Below are positions 1 to 11,244 of a stretch of 64,000 bases of DNA, in pieces. Under the pieces are notes generated by a model that did no database searches, was not told where the DNA came from, and saw nothing but the letters and a program-made list of their open reading frames with translations. The stretch comes from Fistularia commersonii. Its lineage: Eukaryota; Chordata; Actinopteri; Syngnathiformes; Fistulariidae. The stretch is taken from NCBI GenBank assembly GCA_037954325.1, contig JBBMNZ010000026.1:8001501-8065500 (forward strand), in the 5' to 3' direction. The position numbers and the translations under genes were made by a program. Numbering within the stretch: the stretch's first letter is position 1; every line of letters begins with the position of its first letter.

Positions 1-805
1 TTGTACTCCAAGGCTACAATCAAACAAAGGTTATGCACTTGCTTGAAATGACTTTCTGGGTCATAATGATTCTGTGATTCAGCCTTATCTGCAATAACAG
101 TTGCTGCACATTTAGATAGATTACTAACTTATTCATTAATTTCAGTTTAAGGGCAAGATGGAAAAAATGTGTCATGGTATGTTTTTGTCTGCATAGTGCA
201 TTGCCACAGCCGTGCTCTGGGATTTAATGTCAAAAAAATCTAAATTAAGTTTTTAAAGATTGTTCCAGAAACCTCATTGTCATTCAAAGTGTCACAGACA
301 AGAAGCAGAAGAACAGAAAAAGAAGGATTCTGTTCTCTTTCAGAGTTTATTGGTTACCAGGATATCATTCTGTATTTCTCCCGAAAAGATGATAAAAACC
401 TCATCATCACATAGTTTCACACTTCAAAGAAATTGTGACGTAATGGTTTGTTGCACCTTCCTATTGCTGAGCTTCTGGGGCTGCCACTGAGGTGCCAGTG
501 ATGAATAACTTCGCTGTAACTTCACACAAATTTTGAAAACTGCTCTAAATGACAGTATTATATTTCAGTGATATACAGACAGGTATGATATACTGTAGTA
601 TAGTTGATATGAGGACCCTGCACAATTGCTTCAATAAACCACATACCCTAAAAATATGCTTTATTTTCAACTTTGAATCAACTTTGAATTGTATCATTTA
701 TATTGTATTGTATTGTATTGTATTGTATTGTATCATTTGTATTTGTATTGTATCATTTGTTAATGGTTCTCACCATATCACCTTTTTCACCAACTAACTC
801 TCCAG
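1..805 (+). other. xrcc4: xrcc4 intron, 3' part
   Basis: AT-rich sequence that ends in a pyrimidine-rich stretch and the AG at 804-805, just before a recognisable xrcc4 exon. Short open frames in it have no family resemblance and I read them as chance. The upstream xrcc4 exons, coding for the N-terminal head domain, lie before the window. Apart from a pentanucleotide microsatellite I see nothing else here. Confidence 0.7.
701..731. repeat. (TATTG)n microsatellite
   Basis: About six tandem copies of the pentamer TATTG, followed by degenerate TATCATTTG/TATTTG copies to about 760. It is an intronic simple repeat with no apparent function. Confidence 0.9.
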
Positions 806-972
806 GTGCATTTGGGTTCTGTGGAGCTTCAGCAAGCTCCAGACTCCTTACAGTTGATTCAAGAGATGATTGGTGAGTCCCTTAAACACAGCACCAATCT
901 GGAGAAGAAAAAACATTTGCTGGTGGAGGAGAACCAACAGCTAAAAGAAGAGCACCAGAACATACTCAGAGA
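806..972 (+). CDS. xrcc4: XRCC4 internal exon: end of head domain and start of coiled-coil stalk
   Basis: XRCC4 is the nuclear scaffold that stabilises DNA ligase IV in non-homologous end joining. This 167-bp exon reads, in phase 0, VHLGSVELQQ...LIQEMIGESL...NLEKKKHLLVEENQQLKEEHQ. It resembles the part of vertebrate XRCC4 where the globular head passes into the long dimerising helix: an LGS-type strand, an aliphatic helix, then a Glu/Lys/Gln-rich heptad-like segment. It is flanked by a good acceptor (CTCTCCAG) and donor (GTAAGG), and ends two bases into a codon completed by the next exon. The identification rests on the match across three consecutive phase-compatible exons and on position directly upstream of versican, as in tetrapods. 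An XRCC4-like paralogue is less likely given that synteny. Confidence 0.87.
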
Positions 973-1494
973 GTAAGGTTGAAAAGAATGAAAAATGTTG
1001 TGCCAAGTTGAAATGTGGTATACACAGATATTCATTCAGCTACTGTGTTGTTTTCTTGCGAGCAAACTTGTTTTGCTTTTGTTGCTCACTCTGTTCTAAC
1101 ACTCAACATCAACCAGTATGACTTCATTACTTGTTACCCATCTGAGAGTATTTAGGGTTACACCCATGTTGTGAACTTGTCTTTGGATATATTAAATGAA
1201 CCATTATATTATCTTATACCCTATTCTTGAATTGAAATACTGAAATAACAATTGTACATCAGATTCTTCATATTTTAAGAATACAATTTTAGAATCAAAT
1301 TGTAACCATATATTTATTTGATCCATTTATGGAGAGCTGCCAGAGAGAAAAGACCAGGCCGGCAATGTCAGTGATTCATTGCAACGCCTTAATCTCAGAC
1401 GTCAGACAAACAAGAATCCTCAGCTTTTGAAATCCATAACAAAATGTAATACACATAAATCCATATCTGCTCTCAATGCTATTCTTCCCTTCAG
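973..1494 (+). other. xrcc4: xrcc4 intron
   Basis: Intron between two xrcc4 exons, with donor GTAAGG at 973 and acceptor CCTTCAG ending at 1494. It is AT-rich and I see no other element in it. Confidence 0.8.
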
Positions 1495-1659
1495 GCTTGG
1501 TCGCGTGGTCCAGGATAAGGAGATGATGGAACGGGATCTTTACTCCCGTTTTGCCAACGTGCTACATGAGAAGAAGGCCATGATCAGAAGCTTGATGGAT
1601 GGTCGCCAGCAGCCCAACCAGACTGGTGATGAGCTGGAAGACGAGCAGAAGGAAGAAAG
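1495..1659 (+). CDS. xrcc4: XRCC4 internal exon: coiled-coil stalk, ligase IV-binding region
   Basis: This 165-bp exon completes the preceding split codon (GA+G, Glu). It then reads LGRVVQDKEMMERDLYSRF, followed by ANVLHEKKAMIRSLMDG and an acidic Gln/Glu tail. The pattern ERDLY-RF--VL-EKK--IRSL is the most diagnostic part of vertebrate XRCC4. In the human protein this helix forms the parallel coiled coil that is clamped by the inter-BRCT linker of DNA ligase IV. The heptad-like spacing of Leu/Val/Phe fits a coiled coil. The exon ends in phase 2 at a GTTGGC donor, which is weaker than consensus. The frame runs open a few codons past the donor, so the exact 3' edge depends on the next exon matching phase, and it does. 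Confidence 0.9.
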
Positions 1660-2705
1660 GTTGGCAGGCTTCTTATAAGACTTCTCAATACCTTTTTGTT
1701 AATGAACTTCAGAGTGTTTTTGTCATAGTTGTGAGGAAGAAGTCTCCAAACACCTTTAATGTAATGGCAAACATATATCTATTTTTTTTCCCTTTTCTTA
1801 AACCCTATGGTCCAGACTAATAAGCGCACCTGAATATAAGCCGCACCGGCTAAAAATAATAAACAATAAAACTAATAATTACATGTGTACATATTTAGGC
1901 CGCACTGGTCTATAGGCCACATTGTAACATGAGATTTTTACATTTTTTTAAACTTTTAATTAAAAACATACTGGTAACATCCACAAATACATACTGGAAA
2001 TTCTTTTTTTTCCAAAGAGTGCCTGTAACATGGCTGACAAAAGGATTAATAATAAATGACACAAGGAGAAAGTTAATCAATCCATCCATTTTCTATTCCT
2101 GCTTTGTCCTACTCCAGCTGATCCCTATCTTCATCTTCCTCCTGCGCACTAAAACCGTTGTAGTTGGTGTCTTCAGTATGGGAACTGAACAGCCTCAGAA
2201 TTTCACAGTAATTTCATTGGTCCGATGTGATGAGGTGAAATATTTTGGCGGCACGAAGCTTGTGAGCTAAAAAAAAAAACATTAATTAGCTGCATCACAG
2301 TCTTAAGTGTTCAAAGCATGTGAAAAAAGTGGCGGCTTATAGTCCGGAAATTAAAGTATGCACTGGATAGCAATCACTTTCCAATTACTAATGTAACCTC
2401 ATTTTCATTGCTTTGAGAAACAAGTTAAATAGACTAAAACCTTTGGAAGAATTTAGTATTTCCAGAATTGCCCTTGTTGCATAAGATGCTTGGATTGAAC
2501 TCTTTAAAAATTGAAATCTACTCCTATATTTTGCTTTTCCTCCATCTTTTATGGTAATTCACATTGTTGAACATTGTTTTCGAACGAAAACAAAATGTTT
2601 TTTTTTTTATTTTCCAAAACAAATTCAGTCGCACTCATTAACTCATTAACCCAATATTTGAATGAAAAACCTTTTGTTTTTTTGTCCCTCTCCTATTTTC
2701 TTTAG
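1660..2705 (+). other. xrcc4: xrcc4 intron carrying a short DNA transposon
   Basis: Intron between the ligase IV-binding exon and the EKDI exon. More than half is a 553-bp non-autonomous DNA transposon (listed separately). The rest is AT-rich and ends in a T-rich tract and TTTAG acceptor. Confidence 0.75.
1806..2358. mobile_element. Short non-autonomous DNA transposon (MITE-like), TA-flanked
   Basis: The left end reads TATGGTCCAGACTAATAAGC and the right end GGCTTATAGTCCGGAAATTAAAGTA. These are imperfect inverted copies of each other and closely resemble the termini of two elements at 31.6-32.4 kb (TACCGTAATTTCCGGAC and its complement). Internal 'AAGCCGCACC' and 'GGCGGCTTATAG' subterminal motifs are also shared. 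TA at both outer edges suggests a Tc1/mariner/pogo-type target site, but I cannot assign the family. No intact transposase is visible; an internal open frame of about 110 codons shows no motifs I recognise. Confidence 0.7.
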
Positions 2706-2794
2706 TGAAAAGGACATCATCCAAGCTGAGGATGGAGAGCAGGAAAAAAGAGAAGAGACAGTACAGTCCCTGGAACCCACTGTTTTCATCACAG
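2706..2794 (+). CDS. xrcc4: XRCC4 internal exon: post-stalk linker
   Basis: This 89-bp exon completes a Ser codon (AG+T) and reads EKDIIQAEDGEQEKREETVQ, then SLEPTVFIT, ending one base into a codon. Human XRCC4 has a comparable REKDI segment immediately after the ligase IV-binding helix, where the protein turns from coiled coil into an acidic, disordered C-terminal tail. Acceptor TTTCTTTAG and donor GTTTGT are acceptable. A minus-strand open frame across it is a shadow. The call is a little weaker than for the previous exon because the segment is short and low-complexity. Confidence 0.8.
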
Positions 2795-5700
2795 GTTTGT
2801 ATTTTATCCGATGTATGGTTGCTGCCATGACTGAATAACCTGTACTTTTTAAGTTTTTAAACCTTTTCCCACATTATAAAAGCATATAATATATATTAGC
2901 TATGAAAATTAATCAGCCAGATTGTTTCCGAAGTTGCCATGATTGGAGTCAAGTGGATTTATCTTAGTTTGTTACAGAAACAGTTAGAATCATAAAAAAT
3001 GTTATTTGTCCCCAAGGTGCAATTTGGGGGCACATGGGGTAGCAGTATCAAATTACTGGTAATCAAATTATGAATTATAAACATCAATAAATAAATGGGT
3101 GAATATATATATATATATTTAATATAGGTATTAGAAATACTATACAGAATTGTGCAAATTGTACCATTGGTACATTATACTACTTTAAAGAATACACAGC
3201 ATCAGGCCTCACCTCATACATACAACAACATAGACAATTATGCCATTTTTCCCACATACTAGCATACGTAAAGAGTGTAAGCTCTTCACTTAGAGAGAAA
3301 GTAAGGATTTTGTAAAACTTGTCAGTCCAAATTAAGCCACATAGGATGAAACTATAGATATTCAGAATAACAGACTTGGAAGATAAGCAATATTGCCCAG
3401 TTTAATATGATTTACATTCACGAACAACAAAGTTACTGAATCTCATGAGAGAGTAGACCAAGCTGTCGCTAGATTAATAGTCAAGCCAGTTACCTGAGAT
3501 GTATTTTCATGAGGTATACTTGATCATCATGAGATGAGCCCATGCTTGGGAAATTGTTTAATTATAATGGTTATGTTTTTTAAAAGTCAATAAGCGATAC
3601 ATGTTGTCCAATAAAGTGCATTTTGTGTTCACCTAGATTACTTCTTGTATCAACTTTGTTGTTTTTCCCGAGGGACAAGCCATAGCTTGTATTAATGTAT
3701 ATCCGCACTCGCTATAAATGGCCTAGTGTCTACCTAATCTGGAATTATTATTAAACACACTTTACTTTGATACATGGTGTGCAAATATTCCACTAACGCA
3801 CAGGACATGCCTTGGTGGAGCAGGGTGTGCAAGTATTGAACGTGGCAAATGTTTTCTCATTCCCATTACTCCTTGTGACGTCATAGGTCATGACATGACT
3901 CAGCAATGATGCAGACTGTGAGTTAAACTCAAATTTTAGCTCTCCCAAACTGATCCGACCGTTGAATGTAATAAATTACGTGAGCAGGAGGCCGAAATGC
4001 AAACTTAAAAGCGCACACGAGCAGAAAATACACTCTTGGGTAGCTGGATTCTGGGAAACTCTTGTCAGTGAGTCATAAACCCACCCAGAGAAGTCTTCCA
4101 TGATTCCCTCAATGTGGCTGACTGTGAGGTGGTCCCCTCTTCATGCATCATGCAGCCTAGGCATGATGTCACATCTGCTGAGTCATACCCCCTTGTTCTA
4201 CTGTATTGGTGTCTGCTGGGACTACCCTCTGGGTGCTCCCTCCGTGTTTGCATTCAGAGCCAAACTCAGTACTTCAATAGTGTTGCAAAACACAGTGATG
4301 TTGTAGTGATTTCACAAGGGTCTGTTACATGGATCTCTTTCACTCACAGATGTGCACTCACACCTCCCCTTCATACTCACTCTTGCAGACTGGGGTCATT
4401 TTGGGTCTTGGCGCACATGCTTTGTTGTAGAAACACCAAACCAATACACTGATATTGCAGCGCCTTGATAACCGCCCCTCCATGTCCGCGGCCGTACTCA
4501 ATTTTTTAATTCTATGCTTTTCAACATGGGTTTATTTCCAAGATTGTGTGTAAGGGTGTGTACTTTCATATTTACACTAATTCGGCTATCCAGCAGTTTT
4601 TGGGCGTTTCTCTCTTGGCCTAAAACACTGTATTGGAAACAAGAGCCATGTTCATGATGATGGCCGAGACACTATTCGAATGCATTGTTGCTCTTTTTGT
4701 TTACATCATGCTGTCTTAGTTTGGTATCCCCAGTAACTGATAAACTTCCTTAGCCAAACTCTTGAGGGTAATAAACATGCGAATATGTGCCATAAAACCT
4801 TTGAAACATTATAATGTAAGCAGTGAGAACTGCAATTCCTCTCCAGTGAACCTGCCATGTAAACATGTTGAATTCAAGTGCTCTGTCACAGTTACTTTAT
4901 GTCATTTCCAGGCCTTGCCCTTATTTCAACACAGATCACAAATAACATCGCAAAAGCAGATAGATATATTTACTATCTACTTATTTACATTCAGAAATGT
5001 ATCTGAATTTCATCGACATGGTGGACTTCATATGTCTCTTTTAAAATACTTGGCCCCAGTTAACCCTTCTGCCTCAGGCTTTGTTTTTATATCGTCATGG
5101 CCTGATAAGAGAGAGTAATGACTGTGCATAAATGGAGACAAAAGAAGATACACTCCCTCCAGGTTTAGCATCTGATAGTGGCACCACTGGAAGAAAATTT
5201 CTCACAGCAGGGGGAAGAGATAAAAGCAATAAATGGGGTAGCAGGAGACTGAAAAGAAAGAGGTAGAGTGACGAGGTGTCATAGAGGTTAACAAAGTACA
5301 ACTTTTCTGATTAACTTCTAGCCCAGCCGTGATCGATCTGCTTCTGCAAGACACTCTGAACTTAGTGCAACTTTAATTTTTATAACTCATGAATATGTCT
5401 TGGCATCTATGGTAGTGCAGCTGAAGTCTTTGAAGAATTTCTTTTTATTTAAAAGACACTGACCAATCTATGGATCTTTCAATCTGATTAGGCTAGCAGC
5501 AGTGTTAAAGGGCAAACAGGTGTGTTTGTGTGTCAGTCTATAGAAATGATTGCATCCTAGTTTGACCCAGCTTGTGTGGAATGCCAGATCTCAAATCCCG
5601 ATAAAGGTCACGGAACATCAGGACTGGAGTCGCTCGGGGTTACTTAAACTTTAGAGAGGCAATATGTTTCTCAAGTGTCACAAACTTGTGAGAAATGACA

Positions 5701-5917
5701 CTTATAAAGAATCTGTTAAAATAATTTAAGTGGAGAAAAAAAATGTACACAAGACACCAGTGTACAGGCATTTAAGTATGGTGTCCGATTCAAACAGTCT
5801 GATTTGTGATTTGCAGCTCATACAAGTACCACATTGCAGCCTGCATAATAAAGCTACAATTTAATCTATTCATGAGTGTTAAATTTGGGTTTCTGCATAT
5901 CCTTTTTTTTTATGCAG
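2795..5917 (+). other. xrcc4: xrcc4 intron (3.1 kb)
   Basis: Long intron ending in a T-rich tract and TATGCAG. It contains a short (TA)n run near 3101-3120. I find no exon with both splice sites, a compatible phase and similarity to XRCC4, although a divergent small exon could be missed. Open frames around 4065-4450 and 4762-5301 overlap on both strands and have no recognisable domains. Confidence 0.55.
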
Positions 5918-6040
5918 GTCGTAATCTGACGTGCCATGGCATCTCTTTCGACCACACTGATGAAGAGTATGAACCACCCAGAAGAAAACATTGAACGCCT
6001 CACACCTTCAATTCAGAAGCTCCCGAGCTAGAAATCACAG
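5918..6040 (+). CDS. xrcc4: Probable XRCC4 C-terminal-tail exon with an in-frame TGA
   Basis: The acceptor (T-rich, TATGCAG) and phase fit: the preceding exon leaves one base, which joins GT to give Gly. The frame then reads RNLTCHGISFDHTDEEYEPP followed by RRKH and a TGA at 5992-5994. The TDEE acidic cluster and the basic RRK cluster loosely recall the acidic tail and nuclear-localisation stretch of vertebrate XRCC4. Past the TGA the same frame stays open (TPHTFNSEAPELEIT) to a donor at 6041, again in phase 1. The sequence therefore fits either a terminal coding exon ending at the TGA, or an internal exon with a nonsense change (CGA to TGA would be one transition) or a base error. The similarity is weak, so exon status is likely but not certain. 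Confidence 0.5.
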
Positions 6041-7345
6041 GTTTATCACCGTACCACACTTACCTTTTTCTATACTGTACCTATTTTTGCCACACCATTC
6101 ATCTGATTAATGAGTATGAAAATCAGTACATTTAAGACCATCCAGTAGTAGGAACAGCTTACCTTAAAAACGTACTGCGGTAGTTTTTCTTTGGACAAAA
6201 GTCATGTTGACTTGCAGTGACAGCAACTCAGTACACTCCTCTCAGGATTACTCAATTATATACCATGTCGGCAATTTTCATTATTGGAAACTTTTGTTTG
6301 GAATTGAACTCCATAATTTTAATGTAGAACTGAAATGTAACTGCTTGAGACTGAATGCTCGCTTAACCTGCTCATGGATATGTTAGGAGTTTGTGAAAAT
6401 GTACTATGTGTTTCTCACTACAAGTTTAATGTAGTTGCAATTATTATGTATTAGTCGGTGTATTTTTTCGCTTTTTGTGATTATCGCAGGAAGTACAGTT
6501 AGATTAATTTGATTAATTAGGAATTAGATTCTCCTTGACCAGCAGTTGTCCCGTGATTATTTTTCATATTTTACATGTTATCATACATCATCCCCTGGAC
6601 ATTAATTACCATCCAATTTTTGCATTATGCGCCCTATGAAATCAGGAATTTTATAACATCCCCTCTGAGATTCTGTGTGGTGTTTTTTTTTTTTTTTTTT
6701 GGCAAATGAATAAGTACATTGGGCAAGCAATACAAACTTTTAGTCCAACAAAGCCTCAGCAGCATAAGAGGATTAGTTCGTGTACTCCAGTACAAGTATG
6801 TTGCATCTGTTTTTTCTTTCTTTCTAAACAAACTTGTAACACATTTCACAATTTACTACGACCAAAGAATCGGACCGGAAATTTGGATTTATTTGGGAAA
6901 TAAGATACAGCACCCAATTTTCATCTTTCTGTACTTGTGCTTTCCCCTTTTTCTGTCATGCCTTCCACATTGATTATGTGACATCCTAAATTCATCACAA
7001 ATCTGTCAAAGCATTAAATCTGAGGCATTTCTGGTGTCCGATAGATTACCAGCAATATGACAATCTGATTATACCAGCTTACCCCCACCTCAGATCATGG
7101 TGGCCCTCCTGGATTTCCTCCGAGGTTTTGGAAGCAATTTTCCGAAAGCCGGAACATCATTGCCATCTGTTTTGTTTTAGTGGTGACAATTACCTGCCCC
7201 AACTCTCTTGAGAGACTCGGTCTTTCAATAAATCAAAACACAATAAATGACACCACCTTTTCCCACATTGCTCGGACATGTGTGCTCAAATGTGTCACCG
7301 GTCACGTGATAAAGAAGGCCTTGACTGCCTCCTGTGTTTCCCCAG
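6041..7345 (+). other. xrcc4: xrcc4 intron or 3' region
   Basis: If 5918-6040 is internal, this is an intron with a donor GTTTAT and an acceptor GTTTCCCCAG. If the TGA at 5992 is the true stop, it is 3' UTR or intergenic DNA. It contains an 18-bp poly-T at 6683-6700 and nothing else I can identify. Confidence 0.4.
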
Positions 7346-7443
7346 GAACTGATGGTGTTGCTGCTTATGCCCTGGAGAACATGGTCAAGCGTCTGGACCA
7401 GAAGTGTGGAAGCAATTTCACAAGCGTTCAACTTTGCCCTTAG
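7346..7443 (+). CDS. Possible last XRCC4 coding exon (uncertain)
   Basis: A strong acceptor (pyrimidine tract, TTTCCCCAG) is followed by a frame that completes a phase-1 codon as Gly. It reads TDGVAAYALENMVKRLDQKC and then about a dozen residues to TAG at 7441-7443. The phase matches the donor at 6041, which is the main support. I do not recognise the peptide and it does not resemble the C-terminus of mammalian XRCC4, so it may be a lineage-specific end or a false exon. Another frame is open across the same stretch for 100 codons, so openness alone is not evidence. Confidence 0.3.
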
Positions 7444-8610
7444 CTTGAATTTGTCTCAAGAGCCTTGGCTCAGTGCAAGAGTGAAGAAGGAGAACACCCA
7501 AAAAAACAGGGTGTCACCAGAAAGCAACAAAGCCACTGCCTTTGTTGCGTTTTTGTTTTGCATCAACTCTCTTTTTTTATCACAAACATCAACCTTGTAT
7601 GTTTTATTTATTTTTTTTGAACAAGTATTTTTGTAAATTCTAATTTCCATTCCCCTGTTTTCTTGTTGGGATCGTTCCTCTTTATTTTGTAGATGTCCAG
7701 TGGCCCAAAGAACCTAGGGTGTGTTTTTTAGTGCGTTAATAGGGTTGTTTTGTCTCTCACTGTCTTCTCCACACCTTTTCCTGTACCCCTGCCACCAGCT
7801 TTAGGTCTGGAGGTCATTGCAATGCTTCTTCTCTCTGACAGTAATGGACCTATGGAGACCTACGCAGGGTCTTTATCTGACCATTCTACCTTTGACATCT
7901 GCACCTCTCTCCTGTCTTTTATGATTTCGATTATATCTACACATCTCCTTAAGACAACGGGTGGTTGCCAAGATAATCCCACAACACATGCTTGCTAGTT
8001 TAGTAATCCTCATAGGAATGTTACACTCCATCAAAATGGCATTTTATAAAGGTATGTTCAGGGTGTTGTCTGAGGATTGTTTACAGATGAGTGCATGTCA
8101 TTTTACGATGGATGATGAGAGTGAAAATAGGGTTATTTCATTGTCAGCGGTTGTACTTCTGATATCCCCGGAAAACACATTTTCTATGCCATTTTTTTCC
8201 AAATAGAGGCCAAACAAGCTGATTTTTTTTTGAAGATTGGGCATTCTATTTTTTTTTCTGAGAAAGGTTTTTACATGTGACATATTTATTTCATCAGAGT
8301 TTTTATAATGTCAGCTTAATTCAACAGTATAAAAAATACCAAACAGCATGATAAGTGCTTTTGTGACTTGAATGTTCTTTTAATGAATTTAACAAATGTA
8401 AAGTATATATAAAGATGTTGCCAGATTTCTTTTTCTTTTGAGATGGGAAAAGATTCCATATCATATAAGAATATTTTATTTAAATGACATAAGCTGAGAT
8501 GCTATTTTGACTTTTTTCCCAGTAACAAGAAAACTTAAATGATGACTGATTTTTATGGTCTTGCTTTTATTTCTGATGAAAATAAATGCATTGAACCAGG
8601 AGCTTCATGC
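7444..8610 (+). other. xrcc4: Candidate xrcc4 3' UTR
   Basis: AT-rich non-coding stretch between the last plausible xrcc4 stop and a canonical AATAAA. No domains are visible in the short open frames here. Assignment as UTR is an inference from position only. Confidence 0.4.
8581..8586 (+). promoter_or_regulatory. xrcc4: Candidate polyadenylation signal (AATAAA)
   Basis: Canonical AATAAA followed within about 40 bases by GT-rich sequence (CTGTGGTACAGTGTTG), the usual arrangement for a vertebrate poly(A) site. Other AATAAA motifs exist in this AT-rich DNA, so this is one plausible end for xrcc4, not a demonstrated one. Confidence 0.35.
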
Positions 8611-11208
8611 TGTGGTACAGTGTTGAAATGTAATAATGGTGTTTATTACATTGCGACTATAGGATACTGTACTTACTTTTTAATTCTTCTGAACACAAAA
8701 CCTTAACTACAACCACCTTCTGAGCAAACATAGTCTATATAGGATTGCGTTGCTGCAATCTGTGTTGCTGAATGGATTGGGTGTTGATATTTGTGACGAT
8801 CCTTGAAATTAAAGATTCACTCACCTGCTTATCATCATCCTTCACTTGGTTCATGCACCTGTATGATTCCCATCTGCCAGGGAAATGAGTGAAGTCTTCC
8901 TGTTTGCTTGCCACAGAGCTACAGTGAGACAGAGTTGTCTTTGTTTTCAGGCTGTAAAATGCTCTCACTGCTCACACTGTAATGTCTGAAAAAAGTTGGC
9001 CTGACACAAGCGATCCTTATAAACTGATGATGTCAGTGTATTTGCTCAATTCTGTCACAGCAAACAGTTCACTTCTCGCCCTCAAAACATTGTGGAACAT
9101 CTGCTGGATTATTAATTGAAAGTTTTCTTGCTATACTATATGGTTGAATCAACCTGCGGTGCTATTTTGTTACTGGAAATACATCTCCCTATGAGCTTTA
9201 CAGAACAATATGAGACATTGATAGCATTATCCTTTTATCAGGCAGACCAAGCAATTTTTTAATTCTTAATTTCTTCATTGTGATTTTTATGACAGAACTA
9301 TAATACCTCAATATCCCATTTAGTCAGTTACAACCTGATGTTTTATTTTGGTTGTAATGAGATGTGCTACATTTTCTGCTGCTGTAGCAGAAAAATAGGA
9401 AAAATATCAATTAGCAGGTTCTTGGAGACTGAGTGAAATTATTCAAGGGGTGTTTAAAAAATCAGTAATGCATCCTCTGAGTGAGTCACTTTGAAATTAA
9501 TGTGAAAGCTACTGTTCCTTGGATTTTATGTAAACGTTGTGCAAGAAATAAGGTAAAATTTGATAAAAACTGGTCCCGCTGACTCAAAGCCTAGCCAACT
9601 GCTTCTATGGTCTGAAAAGTTTTTTAAACGGCCAGATCGGTAGTCTTTATCATAGTTTTTGGTACACTGATGATCATTTGAAAGACTCTTCACAGAAAGT
9701 TTACTTGAAGAATTTTTACATGAGTGAAGTTTTTCCAGTTCACTTAACAATCCACTCACAGAAAGTGCAAATTAGCCTCTGAGTAAGCAAAAAATAACTA
9801 AATTAATCAGTTGACTTCAAAAAAGGTTATGAAAGTGGTGTTATTGGAAAAATTGTTGAGTGTGGATGGTCAAGCTTATACACTCTGAACATGACTTTCC
9901 GCACCAACTTGAGTGAACCCCCACATGGCTCAGAGCTCAGAAGCATCAGTGTGTCTCAGCTAAGAGGGTGTCATGATATATTTTAAACCAACTTGACGTG
10001 TGCACACTCTCAGAGACTGTTTACTCCAGACGAGTAGTATGAAATAGTGTGACATTATTTTCCATTTATTAAAATATAAATGCAGTCTGCAAACATTGGA
10101 GGAATTGAAACATCAATGCTAAAGATTGGTGGTTTTACCCATGACACCTCTAATCCTCATTCAATACTTTGATAAAATCCTCTTTATTTAATGAAAGATG
10201 AAACTAATTGAAATGTAAAGTACCTCCATGTTTTCAAGTCGTGTCAGTAGGGACTGACATCAGCTATATGGATTGCCGGTGGCAAGGAGTATCCACACAG
10301 TTTCAACCCATTGTTGAAACTGCCTTTTGATCATTCCAAACAACTGGTTTCTCTTTGACCTGCTGGTGTGAACTGATTAGCCTCATTACTTGAATTAAAC
10401 CAAATGCTCTTCAGCTTTTTAAGAGGATGGTAGTTGAACATTAAGTGTCTGATAATGACAACTTACTGCAAAGTGCTTGAGGGAGGCTTTCTCTTTTCTC
10501 AGTTTGCAGAAATGCTTTTGATTAATTTTTCTTTTTCTTTTTTTTTATTGTTTCACAGTCCTTGGTGGAATACTCTCCTGCCAATTTACAGACTTCCTTC
10601 CTCTGGGTTTGAAACAGGTTCAGCTGAGACACATTAATTTATCTTTCAAGGGAATTTTTATATTCTTCTTTCACTATTATAGTGTTTGACCTGCCGCAGA
10701 TAAACATCTAATTATCTATCGCATTCCTGAAAGTCATTATGTTATAGTTTCCATGACATAATCTATGACTAAAACTGGATATTATATTGTATAATGTCGC
10801 AGAAGATGTCGCAGAAGGTTTCAGTTTTCTGTAATTCACTATCAGAAATGTGGTTTTAGTAGAAGCAGATTATCTCACATGTTGATGCAAAGTCCCATAC
10901 AGTCAAATAAATAGAAAGTATCATATTAAACTCTTGAACCATCTAAGTCTTTGAAAAGCAGCAAAGTTGCTTGAGAGAATAATATGCTGAATGTAACGGA
11001 TGAGTCATAAAGACAGAAAAACGAAACTTCACAAATAAATGTTCTAAATCACCAGTGAATCAACTGAGGGATTGTAAGCATCTAGAAAATGTACCTAGAA
11101 CAACAACCGATGTAACAAAAGGCTTAAGATCAACTCGGTAGTAAGTGCTCTGAGATAGGAAATGCTAGAAATTGGTATTAAGAAAAAAAGACAATATTTA
11201 ACAAGAGG

Positions 11209-11244
<36 letters not shown>

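Noticed and set aside
4065..4452. Overlapping open frames on both strands in the xrcc4 intron
   Set aside because: They are mutually overlapping, without family resemblance, and lack a phase-compatible exon structure.
7084..7160. CAG followed by an open stretch (IMVALLDFLRGFGSNF) that looked like an exon
   Set aside because: No suitable donor follows and the peptide is unfamiliar; a repeated GGAAGCAATTT with the segment at 7407 is probably coincidence.
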